Source: Steinernema hermaphroditum (lineage: Eukaryota; Nematoda; Chromadorea; Rhabditida; Steinernematidae). Taken from it: 64,000 nucleotides of DNA. The stretch lies in the NCBI GenBank assembly GCA_030435675.1, contig CM059622.1:12524001-12588000 (forward strand). Direction: 5' to 3'. The position numbers were made by a program, and so were the translations under genes. Shown piece by piece: positions 22,903-33,185 of the stretch; the stretch's first letter is position 1; each line of letters starts with the position of its first letter. Below the pieces are notes generated by a model. The model ran no database searches and had not been told where the DNA came from. It saw only the letters and a list, made by a program, of their open reading frames with translations.

Positions 22903-24014
22903 ATGCGCTGTGTTCTGATCTTCGCTCTCATCCTCGTCTCGGCGCACTGTCTTCCGAGAGGTGCTCGAACATCTGAATTGGTAGGACATCCTGAGTTATT
23001 GTCGCTTCAGTGCTGGAACTTAGGTGTTCGGAGGCACACGCGCCCACTTGGGTCAATTTCCCATGCAAGTGTTCATTAACATCACGGATAGCTATGGTTC
23101 CGAGGGTATCTGCGGCGGCTCTCTGATCTCCGCTAGCCACGTCCTCACTGCCGCCCACTGCTTCCTAGGAGGCGTTTCAACAATCGAGGTCTCCGTAGGA
23201 CTCATCAACATCAATTCGCCTGCGCAAAGCGTGTTTGCCAAGACAATCATCAACCACCCGCTGACATACATCAACGAAACATACGGAATCCATGATATTT
23301 CTATCTTGGAGGTATATTTGTCATATTAAGTTGCGTTAATCAGGCATATTGTAGCTGCAATCTCCAGTTGATCTCTCGAATCCCAATGTCCATGTAGCAA
23401 AACTCGTCAAGGACGATAGTGAACTGGTCAAAAGCGCGAAGGCTATAGTTTCTGGATTCGGAACATACAAGTGTAGGAAAGGGATTCATTTTCACAATTT
23501 TCATTATTCTGGTTGCAGATCAAGGAAACGATAGCATAACAAGCGAAGACCTTCTCTACACTGAAGTTGATATTTTCTCTCAAAGTACCTGCAAGTACGT
23601 CTTTTGGTCCAATGCTTTGAGATTGTCAGACTTTGTCTTTCAGGAAAGCCATGGAATCGGGAATGTACTTAATACATCTTGCATCACCACTTAACAGCAC
23701 ATTTTGCGCGGGAGCTAAGGATCGTGGAATTGGAGAGGTACCCTCTTTGATCTCTTTGTATACATTGCGATTTCTAACAGGGAGACAGCGGCGGACCGAT
23801 GCAAGTGAACTACAACAATGAGCTGTATCAAGTGGGTATCAGCTCTCTTGGCCCTGACGGCGGCCCCGACATCGACGAACATCACCAAGATCAGTATCCC
23901 TCGTTCTTCACGCGCGTCTCTTCCTACTGCGATTTCATTGAAAACACAACTGGAGGAGCTGCGAAGTGCAGTAATTTGCCAGCGGGGTCTTCCGCTACGA
24001 CCACTTCTGAATAG
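22903..24014 (+). CDS. Secreted S1-family (chymotrypsin-fold) serine protease, 6 exons, 295 aa
   Basis: Exons 22903-22980, 23024-23311, 23355-23472, 23519-23594, 23644-23737, 23781-24014, all in phase. A signal peptide (MRCVLIFALILVSAHCLP) precedes a short propeptide and the mature start VFGG. The catalytic triad is visible: His in TAAHC, Asp in IHDISIL, Ser in GDSGGP. Residues before the Ser read RGIGEGDSGGP: Gly where trypsin has Asp189, and the usual Cys191 is absent, so trypsin-like Lys/Arg cleavage is unlikely. The tail (SSATTTSE) is Ser/Thr-rich. Likely secreted, digestive or host-interacting. The paralog at 31338-32499 has the same six-exon plan, with exons 3 and 4 identical in length (118, 76). 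CTCTCTCCAG ends 13 nt before the ATG. Confidence 0.92.
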
Positions 24015-24239
24015 AAAAACTCATTGTATCCGAAGAGCACAATAACAAATACACTGACTTGTACTGTGTACATGAAATGAAACGGTCATCAGCGGGGTAT
24101 GGGAAGCATTTCAAGAACTAACTTGTTTTTGTTCGCGAGAAATGCTATTGCCAAGGGGAACATTATTTACAGGACGCCTGTCCACCGACTCACGACGCTC
24201 AACTTGTGTCTTGTGATTTCCATGACCTTGCGGTTATCC

Positions 24240-24500
24240 ATCCCACAGGGGCATCACTGAAAATAACACAACTGACGTTTTTTCTGTGTCCTAATAACGT
24301 ATACTTTACTTCATTGATTCTAGTAAGGTTGTTTTGTAACTAGAAGTAGCATTATAGTCAAAAAACCAAACCAAGGCAAAATTTTCGGCCTCTCGAGCGG
24401 AACTCGAATCGACTGCCAGCCCTGAAAGCGGTCTTCCATTCAGCGACGGCCTTTCGCCATTTTAAATAGCCTTATACCACTTACGTTTATCTTTTTCGCA
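24240..24500. repeat. Dispersed repeat pair, copy 1 (tRNA-like core on the - strand)
   Basis: Matches 25012-25280 in order: CATCACTGAAAATAACACA, GACGTTTTTTCT, TATACTTTACTTC, AAAATTTTCGG and a CCATTCA...GACGGC block. On the - strand the core contains GTCGATTCGAGTTCC, similar to a tRNA T-arm/B-box, so a tRNA-derived SINE is plausible. Confidence 0.6.
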
Positions 24501-25011
24501 TAGGCTCTGGGTCTTTCATTTGTGCAAGTGCCGATCGTTCGCCCTCTCATAACTGAGTCGAGCCACGGTGACTATGCTTATGTTCTAGTATCAAAGGCTT
24601 GGGCCTCTTATATTTACAACGCCACACCCTCCCTCTTTGTCGCGAAACTAAGAGATTCCTTCTACTGGGTTGTTAGGTTGAAAACGGGTCACTTTTGCAA
24701 CGATTATTTGTCTACGTAAAGTATATAAATTTCACTCAAGGTGTTCTCCATTAGATCATCCCATTTTGCGGCCAACATCCGGATTCGTAGAATGTGTGGG
24801 GTAAAGGGGGAAAAATTGTTTCTGGTCCAATTTTCGACCTCTTTACACTTATGGATGATGACCGTTAGATCGGCCCAAGAGCGTGATATATGAACAGCAA
24901 ACATGAATGTCTCAGCTCAAAGTGGAAAGCCATTGTGGGGTCAGCTTGGAAACATACGGTCTCAGGCAAGTCACCACGCTCAATTTTGTCTGGCGGCTTG
25001 TAAGTTCCCAC

Positions 25012-25280
25012 AAGGACATCACTGAAAATAACACATGTGACGTTTTTTCTATGTCCTAATAATATACTTTACTTCGTTGATCTTTCTGGTAAGGCCTTTT
25101 TGAAAGTAACTAGAGTTGGCATTCGAGTCAAAAAACGCTGAGTCGCCGCGTCGAGTCAAAATTTTCGGGTTGCCCAGCGGAACCTTAGTCGAGTCCCATC
25201 CCTGAGAGTGGCTCTCCATTCAAAGACGGCGTTTCGTTACTGTAAATAAACTTAGGCGAGTTAACAAGTTTATCTTTTCG
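25012..25280. repeat. Dispersed repeat pair, copy 2
   Basis: Diverged direct copy of 24240-24500, about 770 bp downstream. The B-box-like part is degraded here (GGGACTCGACTAAGGTTCC on the - strand). Confidence 0.6.
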
Positions 25281-25289
25281 CTTGAACTC

Positions 25290-25510
25290 TCGGTTGCGAT
25301 CGGTCGAGTCGTCCGGTCGCTCACTGAGAAATGAGTCGAGTGAGCGGTCGTTCTTGGCCGTTGTTCAGGGCGTAATGATCGCCCCGACTCCCCGGTTTCA
25401 CACTGATCGCCGCGACTCCCCAGCTCTCCGGTTTCTCGTCGCCCGCGCAGTTCACGGAAGCCAAAGATGCATCTCTGAAGTCCGCGACTCCAGCCGCTCC
25501 CATGATGAGA
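25290..25510 (-). repeat. Low-copy repeat, inverted partner of 26380-26540
   Basis: The reverse complement contains GCGATCATTACGCC and AGAACGACCGCTC, matching GCGATTATTGCGCC and AGAACGACCACTC at 26460-26500. The two copies flank a roughly 900-bp interval. No coding evidence. Confidence 0.45.
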
Positions 25511-25903
25511 TCTACTCCGCTGTGCTCTGTGCAATTCTGGCAACCAGTCTCTTTACTCCTTTGACGGCCGCATAAACTGATAGGATCTATGATTCCGCCT
25601 TTACCGCTAACTTCATATGAGAGGAAGTGACTACGGTGTGATAATCTGTTTCTTGTGCTTATGTCATTTCCGGCACAGCGTAAATGAGGTCTCCGTTCAC
25701 TGTTGAGACACCCATTCTCTTCGGTTGTTTTGTATTTAATGTTCTGAAGGGGTTATTGAAAACATTATTCACATACACTACATGTTTTTCTTTTTATTGT
25801 CTTCTTCCAAGAACTTATGAGATGTTTGAAACTGGCTCCAATGCTGTGTTCGAAGTCAAAAAGTATAAAAAGAATAAAATTTTTCGGCGCATATGGAAAT
25901 AAC

Positions 25904-25952
25904 GAAGAATTACTGTGCATTACTACTGAATTACTGTGGAATTACTGTGAAA
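25904..25952. repeat. Short tandem repeat of GAATTACTGTG-like units
   Basis: GAATTACTGTG and close variants occur four times within 49 bases. Confidence 0.7.
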
Positions 25953-26107
25953 ACTGCGCTGTGTAAATGCTTATATCGTCAAAGTTTGCCGCGAAAATGA
26001 TGAAAGTGCGCTGTAATTACTCTGCTATTATCTTCAAAAACAAGGATGACAAAGAAGTTAGAAATCACAAAAAGTCCATCTGAAAGTCCTTTTTAGATGT
26101 TAGAGAT

Positions 26108-26190
26108 CTGTGAGTTTTCCGGTTTCCAGAGGGAGTTGGGACACCCAGAAGCCGTAGTCCCACCACCGTTAACAAACAAGATGTCCGACA
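26108..26190 (+). repeat. Dispersed repeat with captured reading frame, copy 3 (short)
   Basis: Frame reads EFSGFQRELGHPEAVV, PPPLT, then NKMSD and a stop. It carries only the upstream half of the family seen at 3960, 13240, 45200 and 48575. GACATCTAAAAAGGACA beyond it, and TTTTTAGATGTTAGAGATC before it, form a short inversion at the borders. Confidence 0.65.
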
Positions 26191-26379
26191 TCTAAAAAGG
26201 ACACCTAGAAAAGTAAATGATTGTGTTATCCTTCATAACGAGTTTAAGTTTATACTCTTGAATCAAACAAGAACAACAATATTACACCGTAGTCGTAGTC
26301 GCAGCGCACGGAACAAAGAGCCATTTTCGGTTCAGCTGGACTTCGGAGTTGCAGTGGTTCTTTGGACTTGAGTGGCGGT

Positions 26380-26545
26380 GCGGGTGGAGCCGGGCAGCTG
26401 CGACCTGGCAAGACATTGCAACTACGGCTTTCTGGTGGTCCAGGCCTTCTGGGAGCCGGCGCGATTATTGCGCCAACAATGACGACCGAGAACGACCACT
26501 CTCCTCCGAATTAACGACAGAGCGAGTAAACCACCCGACCGATCA
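26380..26545 (+). repeat. Low-copy repeat, inverted partner of 25290-25510
   Basis: See the partner entry. It lies directly upstream of the receptor at 26597. It also has a faint resemblance (CAACTACGGCTTTCTGGTGG) to the dispersed repeat family, too weak to join them. Confidence 0.4.
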
Positions 26546-26596
26546 CTGGTGTCACAGATTTGATCCTTCATAACAGATCTGCTATTTTCAGAGCCA

Positions 26597-27602
26597 ATGT
26601 ACAAAGCAATCGCCATTCTCTCCTTCTCTATTATTGCACTGCTAAGCTGTCTAACACTTCTCATGATGATTGCCATCTTCTACACGAAATCGTTCCAATC
26701 AATGTGGAAAAAAAGTCCATCGCTGGCTCTCTTTCATGTTTCTAACATTTTGCTTGCCGTTCAAAGTCTCTGCTGCGCAGGTCAATGGATACTTTTCGCC
26801 TTGGGTGTGATCGAAAATGTACCCGAAAATCTCTTTCAACTTCTCTCAATTAGTCACGCCGGAATGGTGATTACTCAGTTCAACTACTACTCTACTGTGG
26901 CTCTGTTTCTTCAGAGAATTTATCACTTGCTCTTTCCTGCAAATGCCGTTAAGCGCTTTAATACCGTTGTTCTCAGCATACTCTTTGCGGCCTCCTTGAT
27001 ATCATCGATTCTACCCGTATACACATTAATAGCCAAATCTAATGCGGCTAATGGACGACCTGTTCCTGAAGGTCCGTAAATAAAGCTGTACAACGTTAAT
27101 CCGTGGTGTTTAGGATGCTATTCTATCGACTGTTTGAACATCGCTGATACTGTCGCCGATTTTACTCGCCTGTTTCAATTCAGTTACGCCCTTTGTAGGA
27201 TAGTTGTGCTTAATGCACTCGGTGTTTATATGCTATATTTGTTACGAAAACACGCCAAAAACATACAATCGGTACTTGAGAAGAAGGTGACTCTTTGAGA
27301 GAAAAGAGAGGACCTTGTTTTCTCATTTTTTTAGAACAACAGCTTCGCTCGCTACGTCTTCTGCCTTCACGTCTTCGTTCAAATGCTTCCGTTTGGCATC
27401 GACACTCTCCTGGCAAGCACGGTAAGTAGGATGAAAAAAGCATATTAGAGATGCAACATTTTAGGCACACATACACATTAGCGAGTATATTGGACCGTAT
27501 GGAGTCCTCGGCTGCGCGATCGACTTCACAGTGCAAACTTTGGTTTACTATTCGTTGCTAAGAGGGGAAAGGAGAAAGGTTGTAACAGTGAAAAGCACTT
27601 GA
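26597..27602 (+). CDS. Seven-transmembrane receptor, nematode chemoreceptor-like (family unassigned), 4 exons, 290 aa
   Basis: Exons 26597-27071, 27114-27286, 27335-27421, 27465-27602. The protein has seven hydrophobic segments. TM2-3 region reads FHVSNILLAVQS and GVIENVPENLFQL; TM3 ends ALFLQRIYHLLFP where rhodopsin-like receptors have DRY; TM7 contains EYIGPYGVLG. The gene at 49001-49986 is a clear paralog with the same four exons and phases (third exon 87 nt in both) and the same VIENVPEN, FxQRxxHLLFP and YIGPxG motifs. I could not place it in a named Sr family. ATTTTCAG ends 6 nt before the ATG; AATAAA follows the stop at about 27620. Confidence 0.83.
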
Positions 27603-27989
27603 CAGTGCTGAAATGATACAATAAATTCTGCTGTTAGTAAACTGTAATAATAATCTAACATGCCAGAAAAGCAAGAACCATACAAAAAATCGACCTCTAA
27701 GATCCTATCTGGTTTATCTGTGATTTACCGTCAATTTGCTTAGTGCTGCCTCAAGGTGGATTTGAAACACGCGACAGTTGTTTATGGGTTGAATCCCCTA
27801 TATACAGTGCAATGCGGAAAGAAAACCGCACTCCTCTAACACGGTTTTTTTTGTGCAGAATGATGGACGCGTGACGCGTATAAACGGAGAACCAAGTCCG
27901 TTTATCTGTGTATGTGTTTCTCCGCGCGCACGGAGCAGACAGCCACTCAAAATCGATACCGCTTTGCTCTGAACGATGATCTCTTCCGT

Positions 27990-28508
27990 ATCCCATTCCG
28001 ATTGCCCGCGATCGAATGTTTCCAAGTTCAGCTATACAACGGCTCTCCAGCTTACAGTTTGCCCCTAGCCTCGCGATCTTAGCGTTGCATGTTTGACCGT
28101 ACCCTTTCAGCGCGTCCTGGATTTCCCGGATTTCAGCAGGATTTGAATCGCGCGCCAATTCTGAACCAGACGTCTACGCGCCCAATAACGTGTCTACAAG
28201 ACGCAGAAGTTTCTGGAACATCATCTAGACGAGACTGTGGGCTGCAAAGAGCGGGAGCAGCAGAGTTCATTAGTTCCGGTGTGCATTTCGTCATGTTGGT
28301 GACGTGACTATCGTCACAACTGGCATATGAATTTCGCGCAATTCTCGTCGCGCAATTATTTTTCGCGCCAGTGTCGTGTAATCCTTTTCCGTAACTTCCG
28401 CAGCACAACGGTTAAACGGTCGCGCAGCTTCGAATATCCCTAGTAGCGAAATATTTCTTCTATCTCGTTTCTCTCTCTACTGTACCATCTCTTTTCAGAA
28501 CCATCAAC
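27990..28508. repeat. Duplicated 5' flank of F-box-like copy D
   Basis: Nearly identical to 32757-33185 upstream of copy E, starting TCCCATTCCGATTGCCCGC and running into the start codon. This copy has an extra block of about 88 bp (near 28172-28260), absent from the E flank. The shared flank presumably contains the promoter of both copies. Confidence 0.85.
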
Positions 28509-30114
28509 ATGGATTGTTTGCCGTCTGATCTGATAGACCACTTGGTTCACTTTCTGCCGATGGCCGACGTGAAAACCATCATCAAAGCAACTGCTGGAAG
28601 TGCAGATCTTGCCGCCTGGAACGAAGTAGCCGAAGATCACCTGCGAGAACGTTTTGTTCTCCATCTTTCTGTGTATCTTCCGTGCAACGATGACGAAGAA
28701 GATTCCGAGGATTCCACTGATTCAGAATACGATGAGGGTGATTATTACAATGATGCTCCTACGGATGAGTATGCTGAATATGAATATGAGCGGTACTACA
28801 TACCACCGAAGAGACCCAAGCTGACCCAAGATGAGAAGAAAAAAGAGGAGAAGAAGCTAGCTCCTTTTCTAATTTCCGTCCATAAGGGTGTGTTCGATGG
28901 GATAAGACCTATCAGTCATTGGAAGTTCAAGAATAGCCGGTATGCGTGGCTCGAGAGCGTAACGTTTCACTCTTATCAGCCGAATCAAGACGAAATGTAT
29001 CAACCGTACGAGCTGCAAGATATCCTCCGCATCATCAGTCTCCCCATTGCTCCAAGAGGTGACACCAGATATCACAGTACTCTCAGCCTAGACTGGATAA
29101 GACCAACAGCAATGGACTCTGCTCTGAAAATGCTCAACGTTCTTCCGAAGACTTTCACGCAAATAATATTTTCCAACCACAGGGACGGAATCGACCTGAA
29201 AGTCGAAGAATTCTTAAGTGATTACCTGGACCGAGAAACTTCATTGAAGCATCTGTGGTTTATAATGGAGAAGTACGATTCGTCCGCAAAGCAAGTCCTC
29301 GCAGATCGTATTGTCGCGTTCTTCAACAGGAAGAAATTGGTGGAAGTGTCTATTCCAAAAGGGATGATTAGCGATGCGCAAGGAGAAAAAATTTTCGAAC
29401 ACTGGCTGAATTCCGATGGATTCTCCCAAGGTTACAAGGAGTTTCGCAGGTTTTCTGAGGACTGGAACCTATGTCGCAAACCAAACTCCTTAGGATACTT
29501 GATCCATCCATCGAACCGTTCATCTTTGCATGTTTCGTACCAAGATTTGAAGATCGTGAAGTTCGAACCATGGGTATGCGTCTCGTTCCCTTTTGAGGTA
29601 ATCCTTCTATGCTTTCAGCACGTACCTGTCACCATGAAGTGGATGGATGCCTTGATCGATAAGTGGAGGAATGGTGGTGGATTGTACATATGCAAAAAAA
29701 TGCGCCAAATCGAACTGTTGATGGAGAACGAGGAATGGACCAAACTTCTCGCGAAAAGCGATCATCAGGAGTGGATCTCTACTCTATTTATTAAGCATCC
29801 GTCCGGTTTTTCGACGCTTGACATCCGGAAAGGATCAGCTCAGAAGAATCGACATTGATACAGATCGTTGCGCGATGTTCTCCGCTACACGTTCGCATAC
29901 TATTACCGATTATCCGGTTTTCTTTGCACACCCGGTTGCAAATGCTCGACTGAAGATCGATCGACACCGCTTTAGTCTGACCGATGATTTCTTCCGTATC
30001 TCTGCGGTACCTATTGACACTGAGGTTTGTGTGTCTATTTGATTTGTTTCCTATGTGTCTTTAATTCAGGCCGTAGAGGATTGGAACTTGGACAAGTTGT
30101 TCGAACTGCGGTAG
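28509..30114 (+). pseudogene. F-box-like gene copy D with frameshifting deletion
   Basis: Starts MDCLPSDLIDHLVHFLPMAD (F-box-like), then an acidic/Tyr-rich linker, repeat 1 (FEHWLNSDGFSQGY ... HPSNRSSLHV) and FEPW. The first intron (29574-29618, 45 nt) is a multiple of three without a stop, so spliced and unspliced forms both stay open. Repeat 2 follows (LIDKWRNGGGLY ... HPSGFSTLDI). Then a deletion joins CGGAAAGGA of exon 2 to TCAG of exon 3, removing the intron and start of repeat 3; the frame ends after RKGSAQKNRH at 29858. The rest of repeat 3 (HPVANARLKI) and the last exon (VEDWNLDKLFELR, stop 30114) remain in another frame. A truncated protein of about 434-449 aa may be made. Confidence 0.82.
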
Positions 30115-30639
30115 AAGCACAAGACGTCTCTGCTGTTTTGATGGCTCATTACATTTTACGTTCTTTTGTTGGCTCTGGCTCTGGCGTATGCGTGTATGTT
30201 GACCATACAAGAAACACCGAAAAACTGCGTTCCGCCGTCGCACTGCGTTGTGCTGGGAAGTCAAACCTGGGAAGACATCTGCAAGGACGTAAAAGTGCAT
30301 CGGTATGCCATATCCAGCCAGAAATCTACAAAACAAGCCGTGCATTTCTTCCGCCCAACCAGAAAAAGGCTGAAAGATTGGAAAAGTTCAGAAAGCTGAA
30401 GTCCGAGGCACGCAGCTCTGGATTCTCCAATGGTCTTTTCAGATGAAAAGATGTGATCCACAACAGTCATAATCACCAATAACAGCTCGCCGTGTACGTA
30501 GCGCGTGGAAAGAAGCCATTCTCCCTGGTTTTCGTCGAAAAAAGTAGAAAAATCGACTGTTAATTGTAGGAAGAAAAGATCCGTGCGAAGCGTGTGATTC
30601 ACCCGCTAAACGAAAAACACTTATCGCACCACGAATCGC

Positions 30640-31020
30640 CAAAGGCATCTGGCCGTGCAACTCGCCGGACCCGAATCCGATGTCTACCAAAAAGGACTGA
30701 AAGCGCTTTTTGAGAATTAGGCTAAAGCACGCAGGGGATTCCGGACTAGTTTCTTCCCAGTATGGCTCCAGAGCTCTCTCCGGGGAGTCAACGGTGGCTC
30801 GGCGTCTTCGCCTTGCCTTCTTTTGCAGAATGTACCAAATTGCGCATTTCATCGGATCCAGGCCCGGCATCCATGCCAAAGATGACCAGTTCGAGTGATA
30901 TTCGGGTTAGTTGTATGTAATTAGCCGTGCGGAATAACGTAGTGCAGTTTGTTTCCCGATTTGGATGTGTTTTCTATTATAAAAATCCTGTTTTTCATTT
31001 CACTTTCTTGTCACCCTGTA
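30640..31020 (-). pseudogene. Mariner-type transposase and terminal-repeat relic
   Basis: On the - strand near 30875-30740 a frame reads WMPGLDPMKCAIWYILQKKA followed by a basic run and TVDSPERALEPYW. This fits the end of mariner transposases (WPPxSPDLNPMDxxxWxxLE and the helix after it). A + strand stretch near 30648-30680 reads GIWPCNSPDPNPM, a second fragment of the same block in inverted orientation. At 31010-31020 CACCCTGTA looks like a mariner terminal repeat end; the 100 bp before it match 46540-46665. Confidence 0.55.
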
Positions 31021-31233
31021 GTACATGAGGAGCACCCACAGCACAAGCAAACGCACTGAAGTGCCTAGAATAGAAAAGAGAATAGTCACACTCATGTATG
31101 TACTTTTTCCAATGCTGATTGCAGATATATCGAAAGCGACGATAAGAGGAGGAAACAAAAGTCTCTGATAACTTGCGAGCAAAAATCGCTTTGCACTCTC
31201 TGACCAACGGCTAGAATCAAAGTAGAACGTCAC
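31000..31233 (-). other. Hydrophobic frame, possible relic of a membrane-transport protein
   Basis: A - strand frame of 77 codons reads SYQRLLFPPLIVAFDISA then two hydrophobic segments with LGTSVRLLVLWVLL. The pattern recalls the core of cation/proton antiporters of the NHA type, but this is a loose resemblance. No neighbouring exon continues it, and it overlaps mariner terminal sequence. Treated as doubtful. Confidence 0.2.
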
Positions 31234-31337
31234 GTGATTGAGATAAATTTAAGATCTGATAAAAGTGCAGAAGATATACCATCTTCTGTACGCATAAAAG
31301 TAGATCAAGCACAAGCATCTCCACTCCATTCGAAACG

Positions 31338-32499
31338 ATGCGATATCTTCCCATCCTTGCTGCTTCCGTCGCTTTGGCCCTGTGCCTTCCTTCAAGAGAG
31401 CGCTCCCTGCAGACTGCGGCGATGATCGATGATCCCACCTCGGAGTTGGTATGCCAAAGATTTGCTCGTATAGCAAATAAAGTCGGACCATTTAGGTTTT
31501 CGGTGGCGTACCCGCCAACCTCGGGGACTTTCCAATGCAGGTCTTCGTCGAAACCAAGAAGAACACCGGAGAAATTTCTCAGTGCGGTGGCTCTGTCATT
31601 TCCACTAGTCACGTCCTTACAGCCGGCCATTGTTTGATGGATGTTGCAACAGTTGCACTCGTTTTCGGAGCTGTTAATCCCTTTTCACCCGACACAGTTC
31701 TGAGATATGGCTACATGTATAACATCCACCCACAGTTCTCCGCCAACGAGACTATGGACTCCATGACCATCGCCAACGACATCGCCATTGTCACTGTACA
31801 GTAAAAGCTTGAAAACCGTCCTCTACAACACAATTTCAGTTTTACCCTCCTGTAAACCTCACCAACACAAATATTCAACTCGCGAAGATCGTGAAAGACG
31901 ACTCGGAACTCCTCAAAAGTCCAAAAGCCATCGTGTCCGGTTTTGGCACTTACGCTTGTAGGAAGCGGTTCAATTTTTGAGTGATTCATAGTGGGGTTTC
32001 AGATCAAGGAAACGTTTCCCTTACTAGCGACGACTTGCTCTACACTGAGGTTGATCTCTTCTCATTTGCCTACTGCAAGTATGTTCACTAAAGAGTCATT
32101 ATTGCGTTCTTACGACAGTGTTTTAGGCACGTTTTGGACACAGAGGAGGAGTTCGCGAACTTAACAATAGGAAATCCCCTTGATCACATGTTGTGCGCAG
32201 GAGCTAAAGATCGGGGAGCCGGAGGGGTTGAATGCACTGAACAATGAACGTTACATTATCTAAGATTTTAGGGCGACAGCGGTGGACCTCTCCTTGTTCG
32301 CCACGAGAATGAACTCTATCAAGTGGGACTGACCTCCTTCGGATCGTCCAACAACACTATCAGCGAGCACCATCAAGACGAAGTTCCGGGATTCTTCACT
32401 CGCATCTCATCTTACTGTGATTTCATCGAGGATGGCACCAACGGTGACGCGAAGTGCGGTCAGGTGGACGAGAAGAAAAGCACTACTACCGCTGCCTGA
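31338..32499 (+). CDS. Secreted S1-family (chymotrypsin-fold) serine protease, 6 exons, 310 aa
   Basis: Exons 31338-31448, 31496-31795, 31840-31957, 32003-32078, 32127-32226, 32272-32499, all in phase. A signal peptide (MRYLPILAASVALALCLP) is followed by a longer propeptide than in the paralog at 22903, then the mature start VFGGVPAN. Triad: His in TAGHC, Asp in NDIAIV, Ser in GDSGGP. The residues before the Ser read RGAGGGDSGGP, again without Asp189 or Cys191, so not trypsin-like. HHQDEVPGFFTRISSYCDF near the end is shared with the paralog. The Lys/Ser/Thr-rich tail (EKKSTTTAA) is short. Likely secreted. It stands between F-box-like copies D and E. Confidence 0.92.
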
Positions 32500-32756
32500 A
32501 TTGAGAGAGAATTTGCCATTATTCCCAAAATAAAACCTGTTGAAAAATTAAGTTACATAGTTCATTGGGTGACTCACAGTATACGGGTTTTGATTGAGAC
32601 CCTCGTGAAACATGGATAATACAAACTGGTCTCACTGATCTCACCGATAACTTCAACGTTTCCAACTGGTTAACATAGCAACTCCACGAACTCAGTTCCA
32701 TTTTGCAGAAATAGAGGCCAATTGTGGAAAAAATGACCACTGCATTTCCAAAGATT

Positions 32757-33185
32757 CCCATTCCGATTGCCCGCCATCGAATGTTTCCAAGTTCACCTAT
32801 GCAACGGCTCTCCAGCCTACAGTTTGCCCCTAGCCTCGCGATCTTAGCGTTACATGTTTGACCGTACCCTTTCAGCGCGTCCTGGATTTCCCGGATTTCA
32901 GCAGGATTTGAATCGCGCGCCAATTCTGAACCAGACGCAGAGTTCATTAGTTCCGGTGTGCATTTCGTCATGTTGGTGACGTGACTATCGTCACAACTGG
33001 CATATGAATTTCGCGCAATTCTCGTCGCGCAATTATTTTTCGCGCCAGTGTCGTGTAATCCTTTTCCGTAACTTCCGCAGCACAACGGTTAAACGGTCGC
33101 GCAGCTTCGAATATCCCTAGTAGCGAAATATTTCTTCTATCTCGTTTCTCTCTCTACTGTACCATCTCTTTTCAGAACCATCAAC
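32757..33185. repeat. Duplicated 5' flank of F-box-like copy E
   Basis: Counterpart of 27990-28508, without the roughly 88-bp block. Its - strand holds a long frame (32519-33085) that is broken in the D copy; see the rejected list. TCTTTTCAG ends 10 nt before the ATG of copy E. Confidence 0.85.

Noticed and set aside
25220..25575. Overlapping frames on both strands in a GC-richer patch
   Set aside because: Frames on both strands are open because of composition, and the region is a repeat shared in inverted orientation with 26380-26545.
30145..30401. Short + strand frame downstream of copy D with a signal-like hydrophobic start and several Cys
   Set aside because: There is no ATG before the hydrophobic stretch, and the corresponding sequence after copies C and E does not keep the frame.
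32519..33085. 188-codon - strand frame upstream of copy E (SELARDSNPAEIREIQDALK)
   Set aside because: It looks protein-like and lies in the duplicated flank, but the same region upstream of copy D is interrupted by an 88-bp difference and a changed frame. No splice solution or known domain was found. Worth a translated search, not strong enough to annotate.
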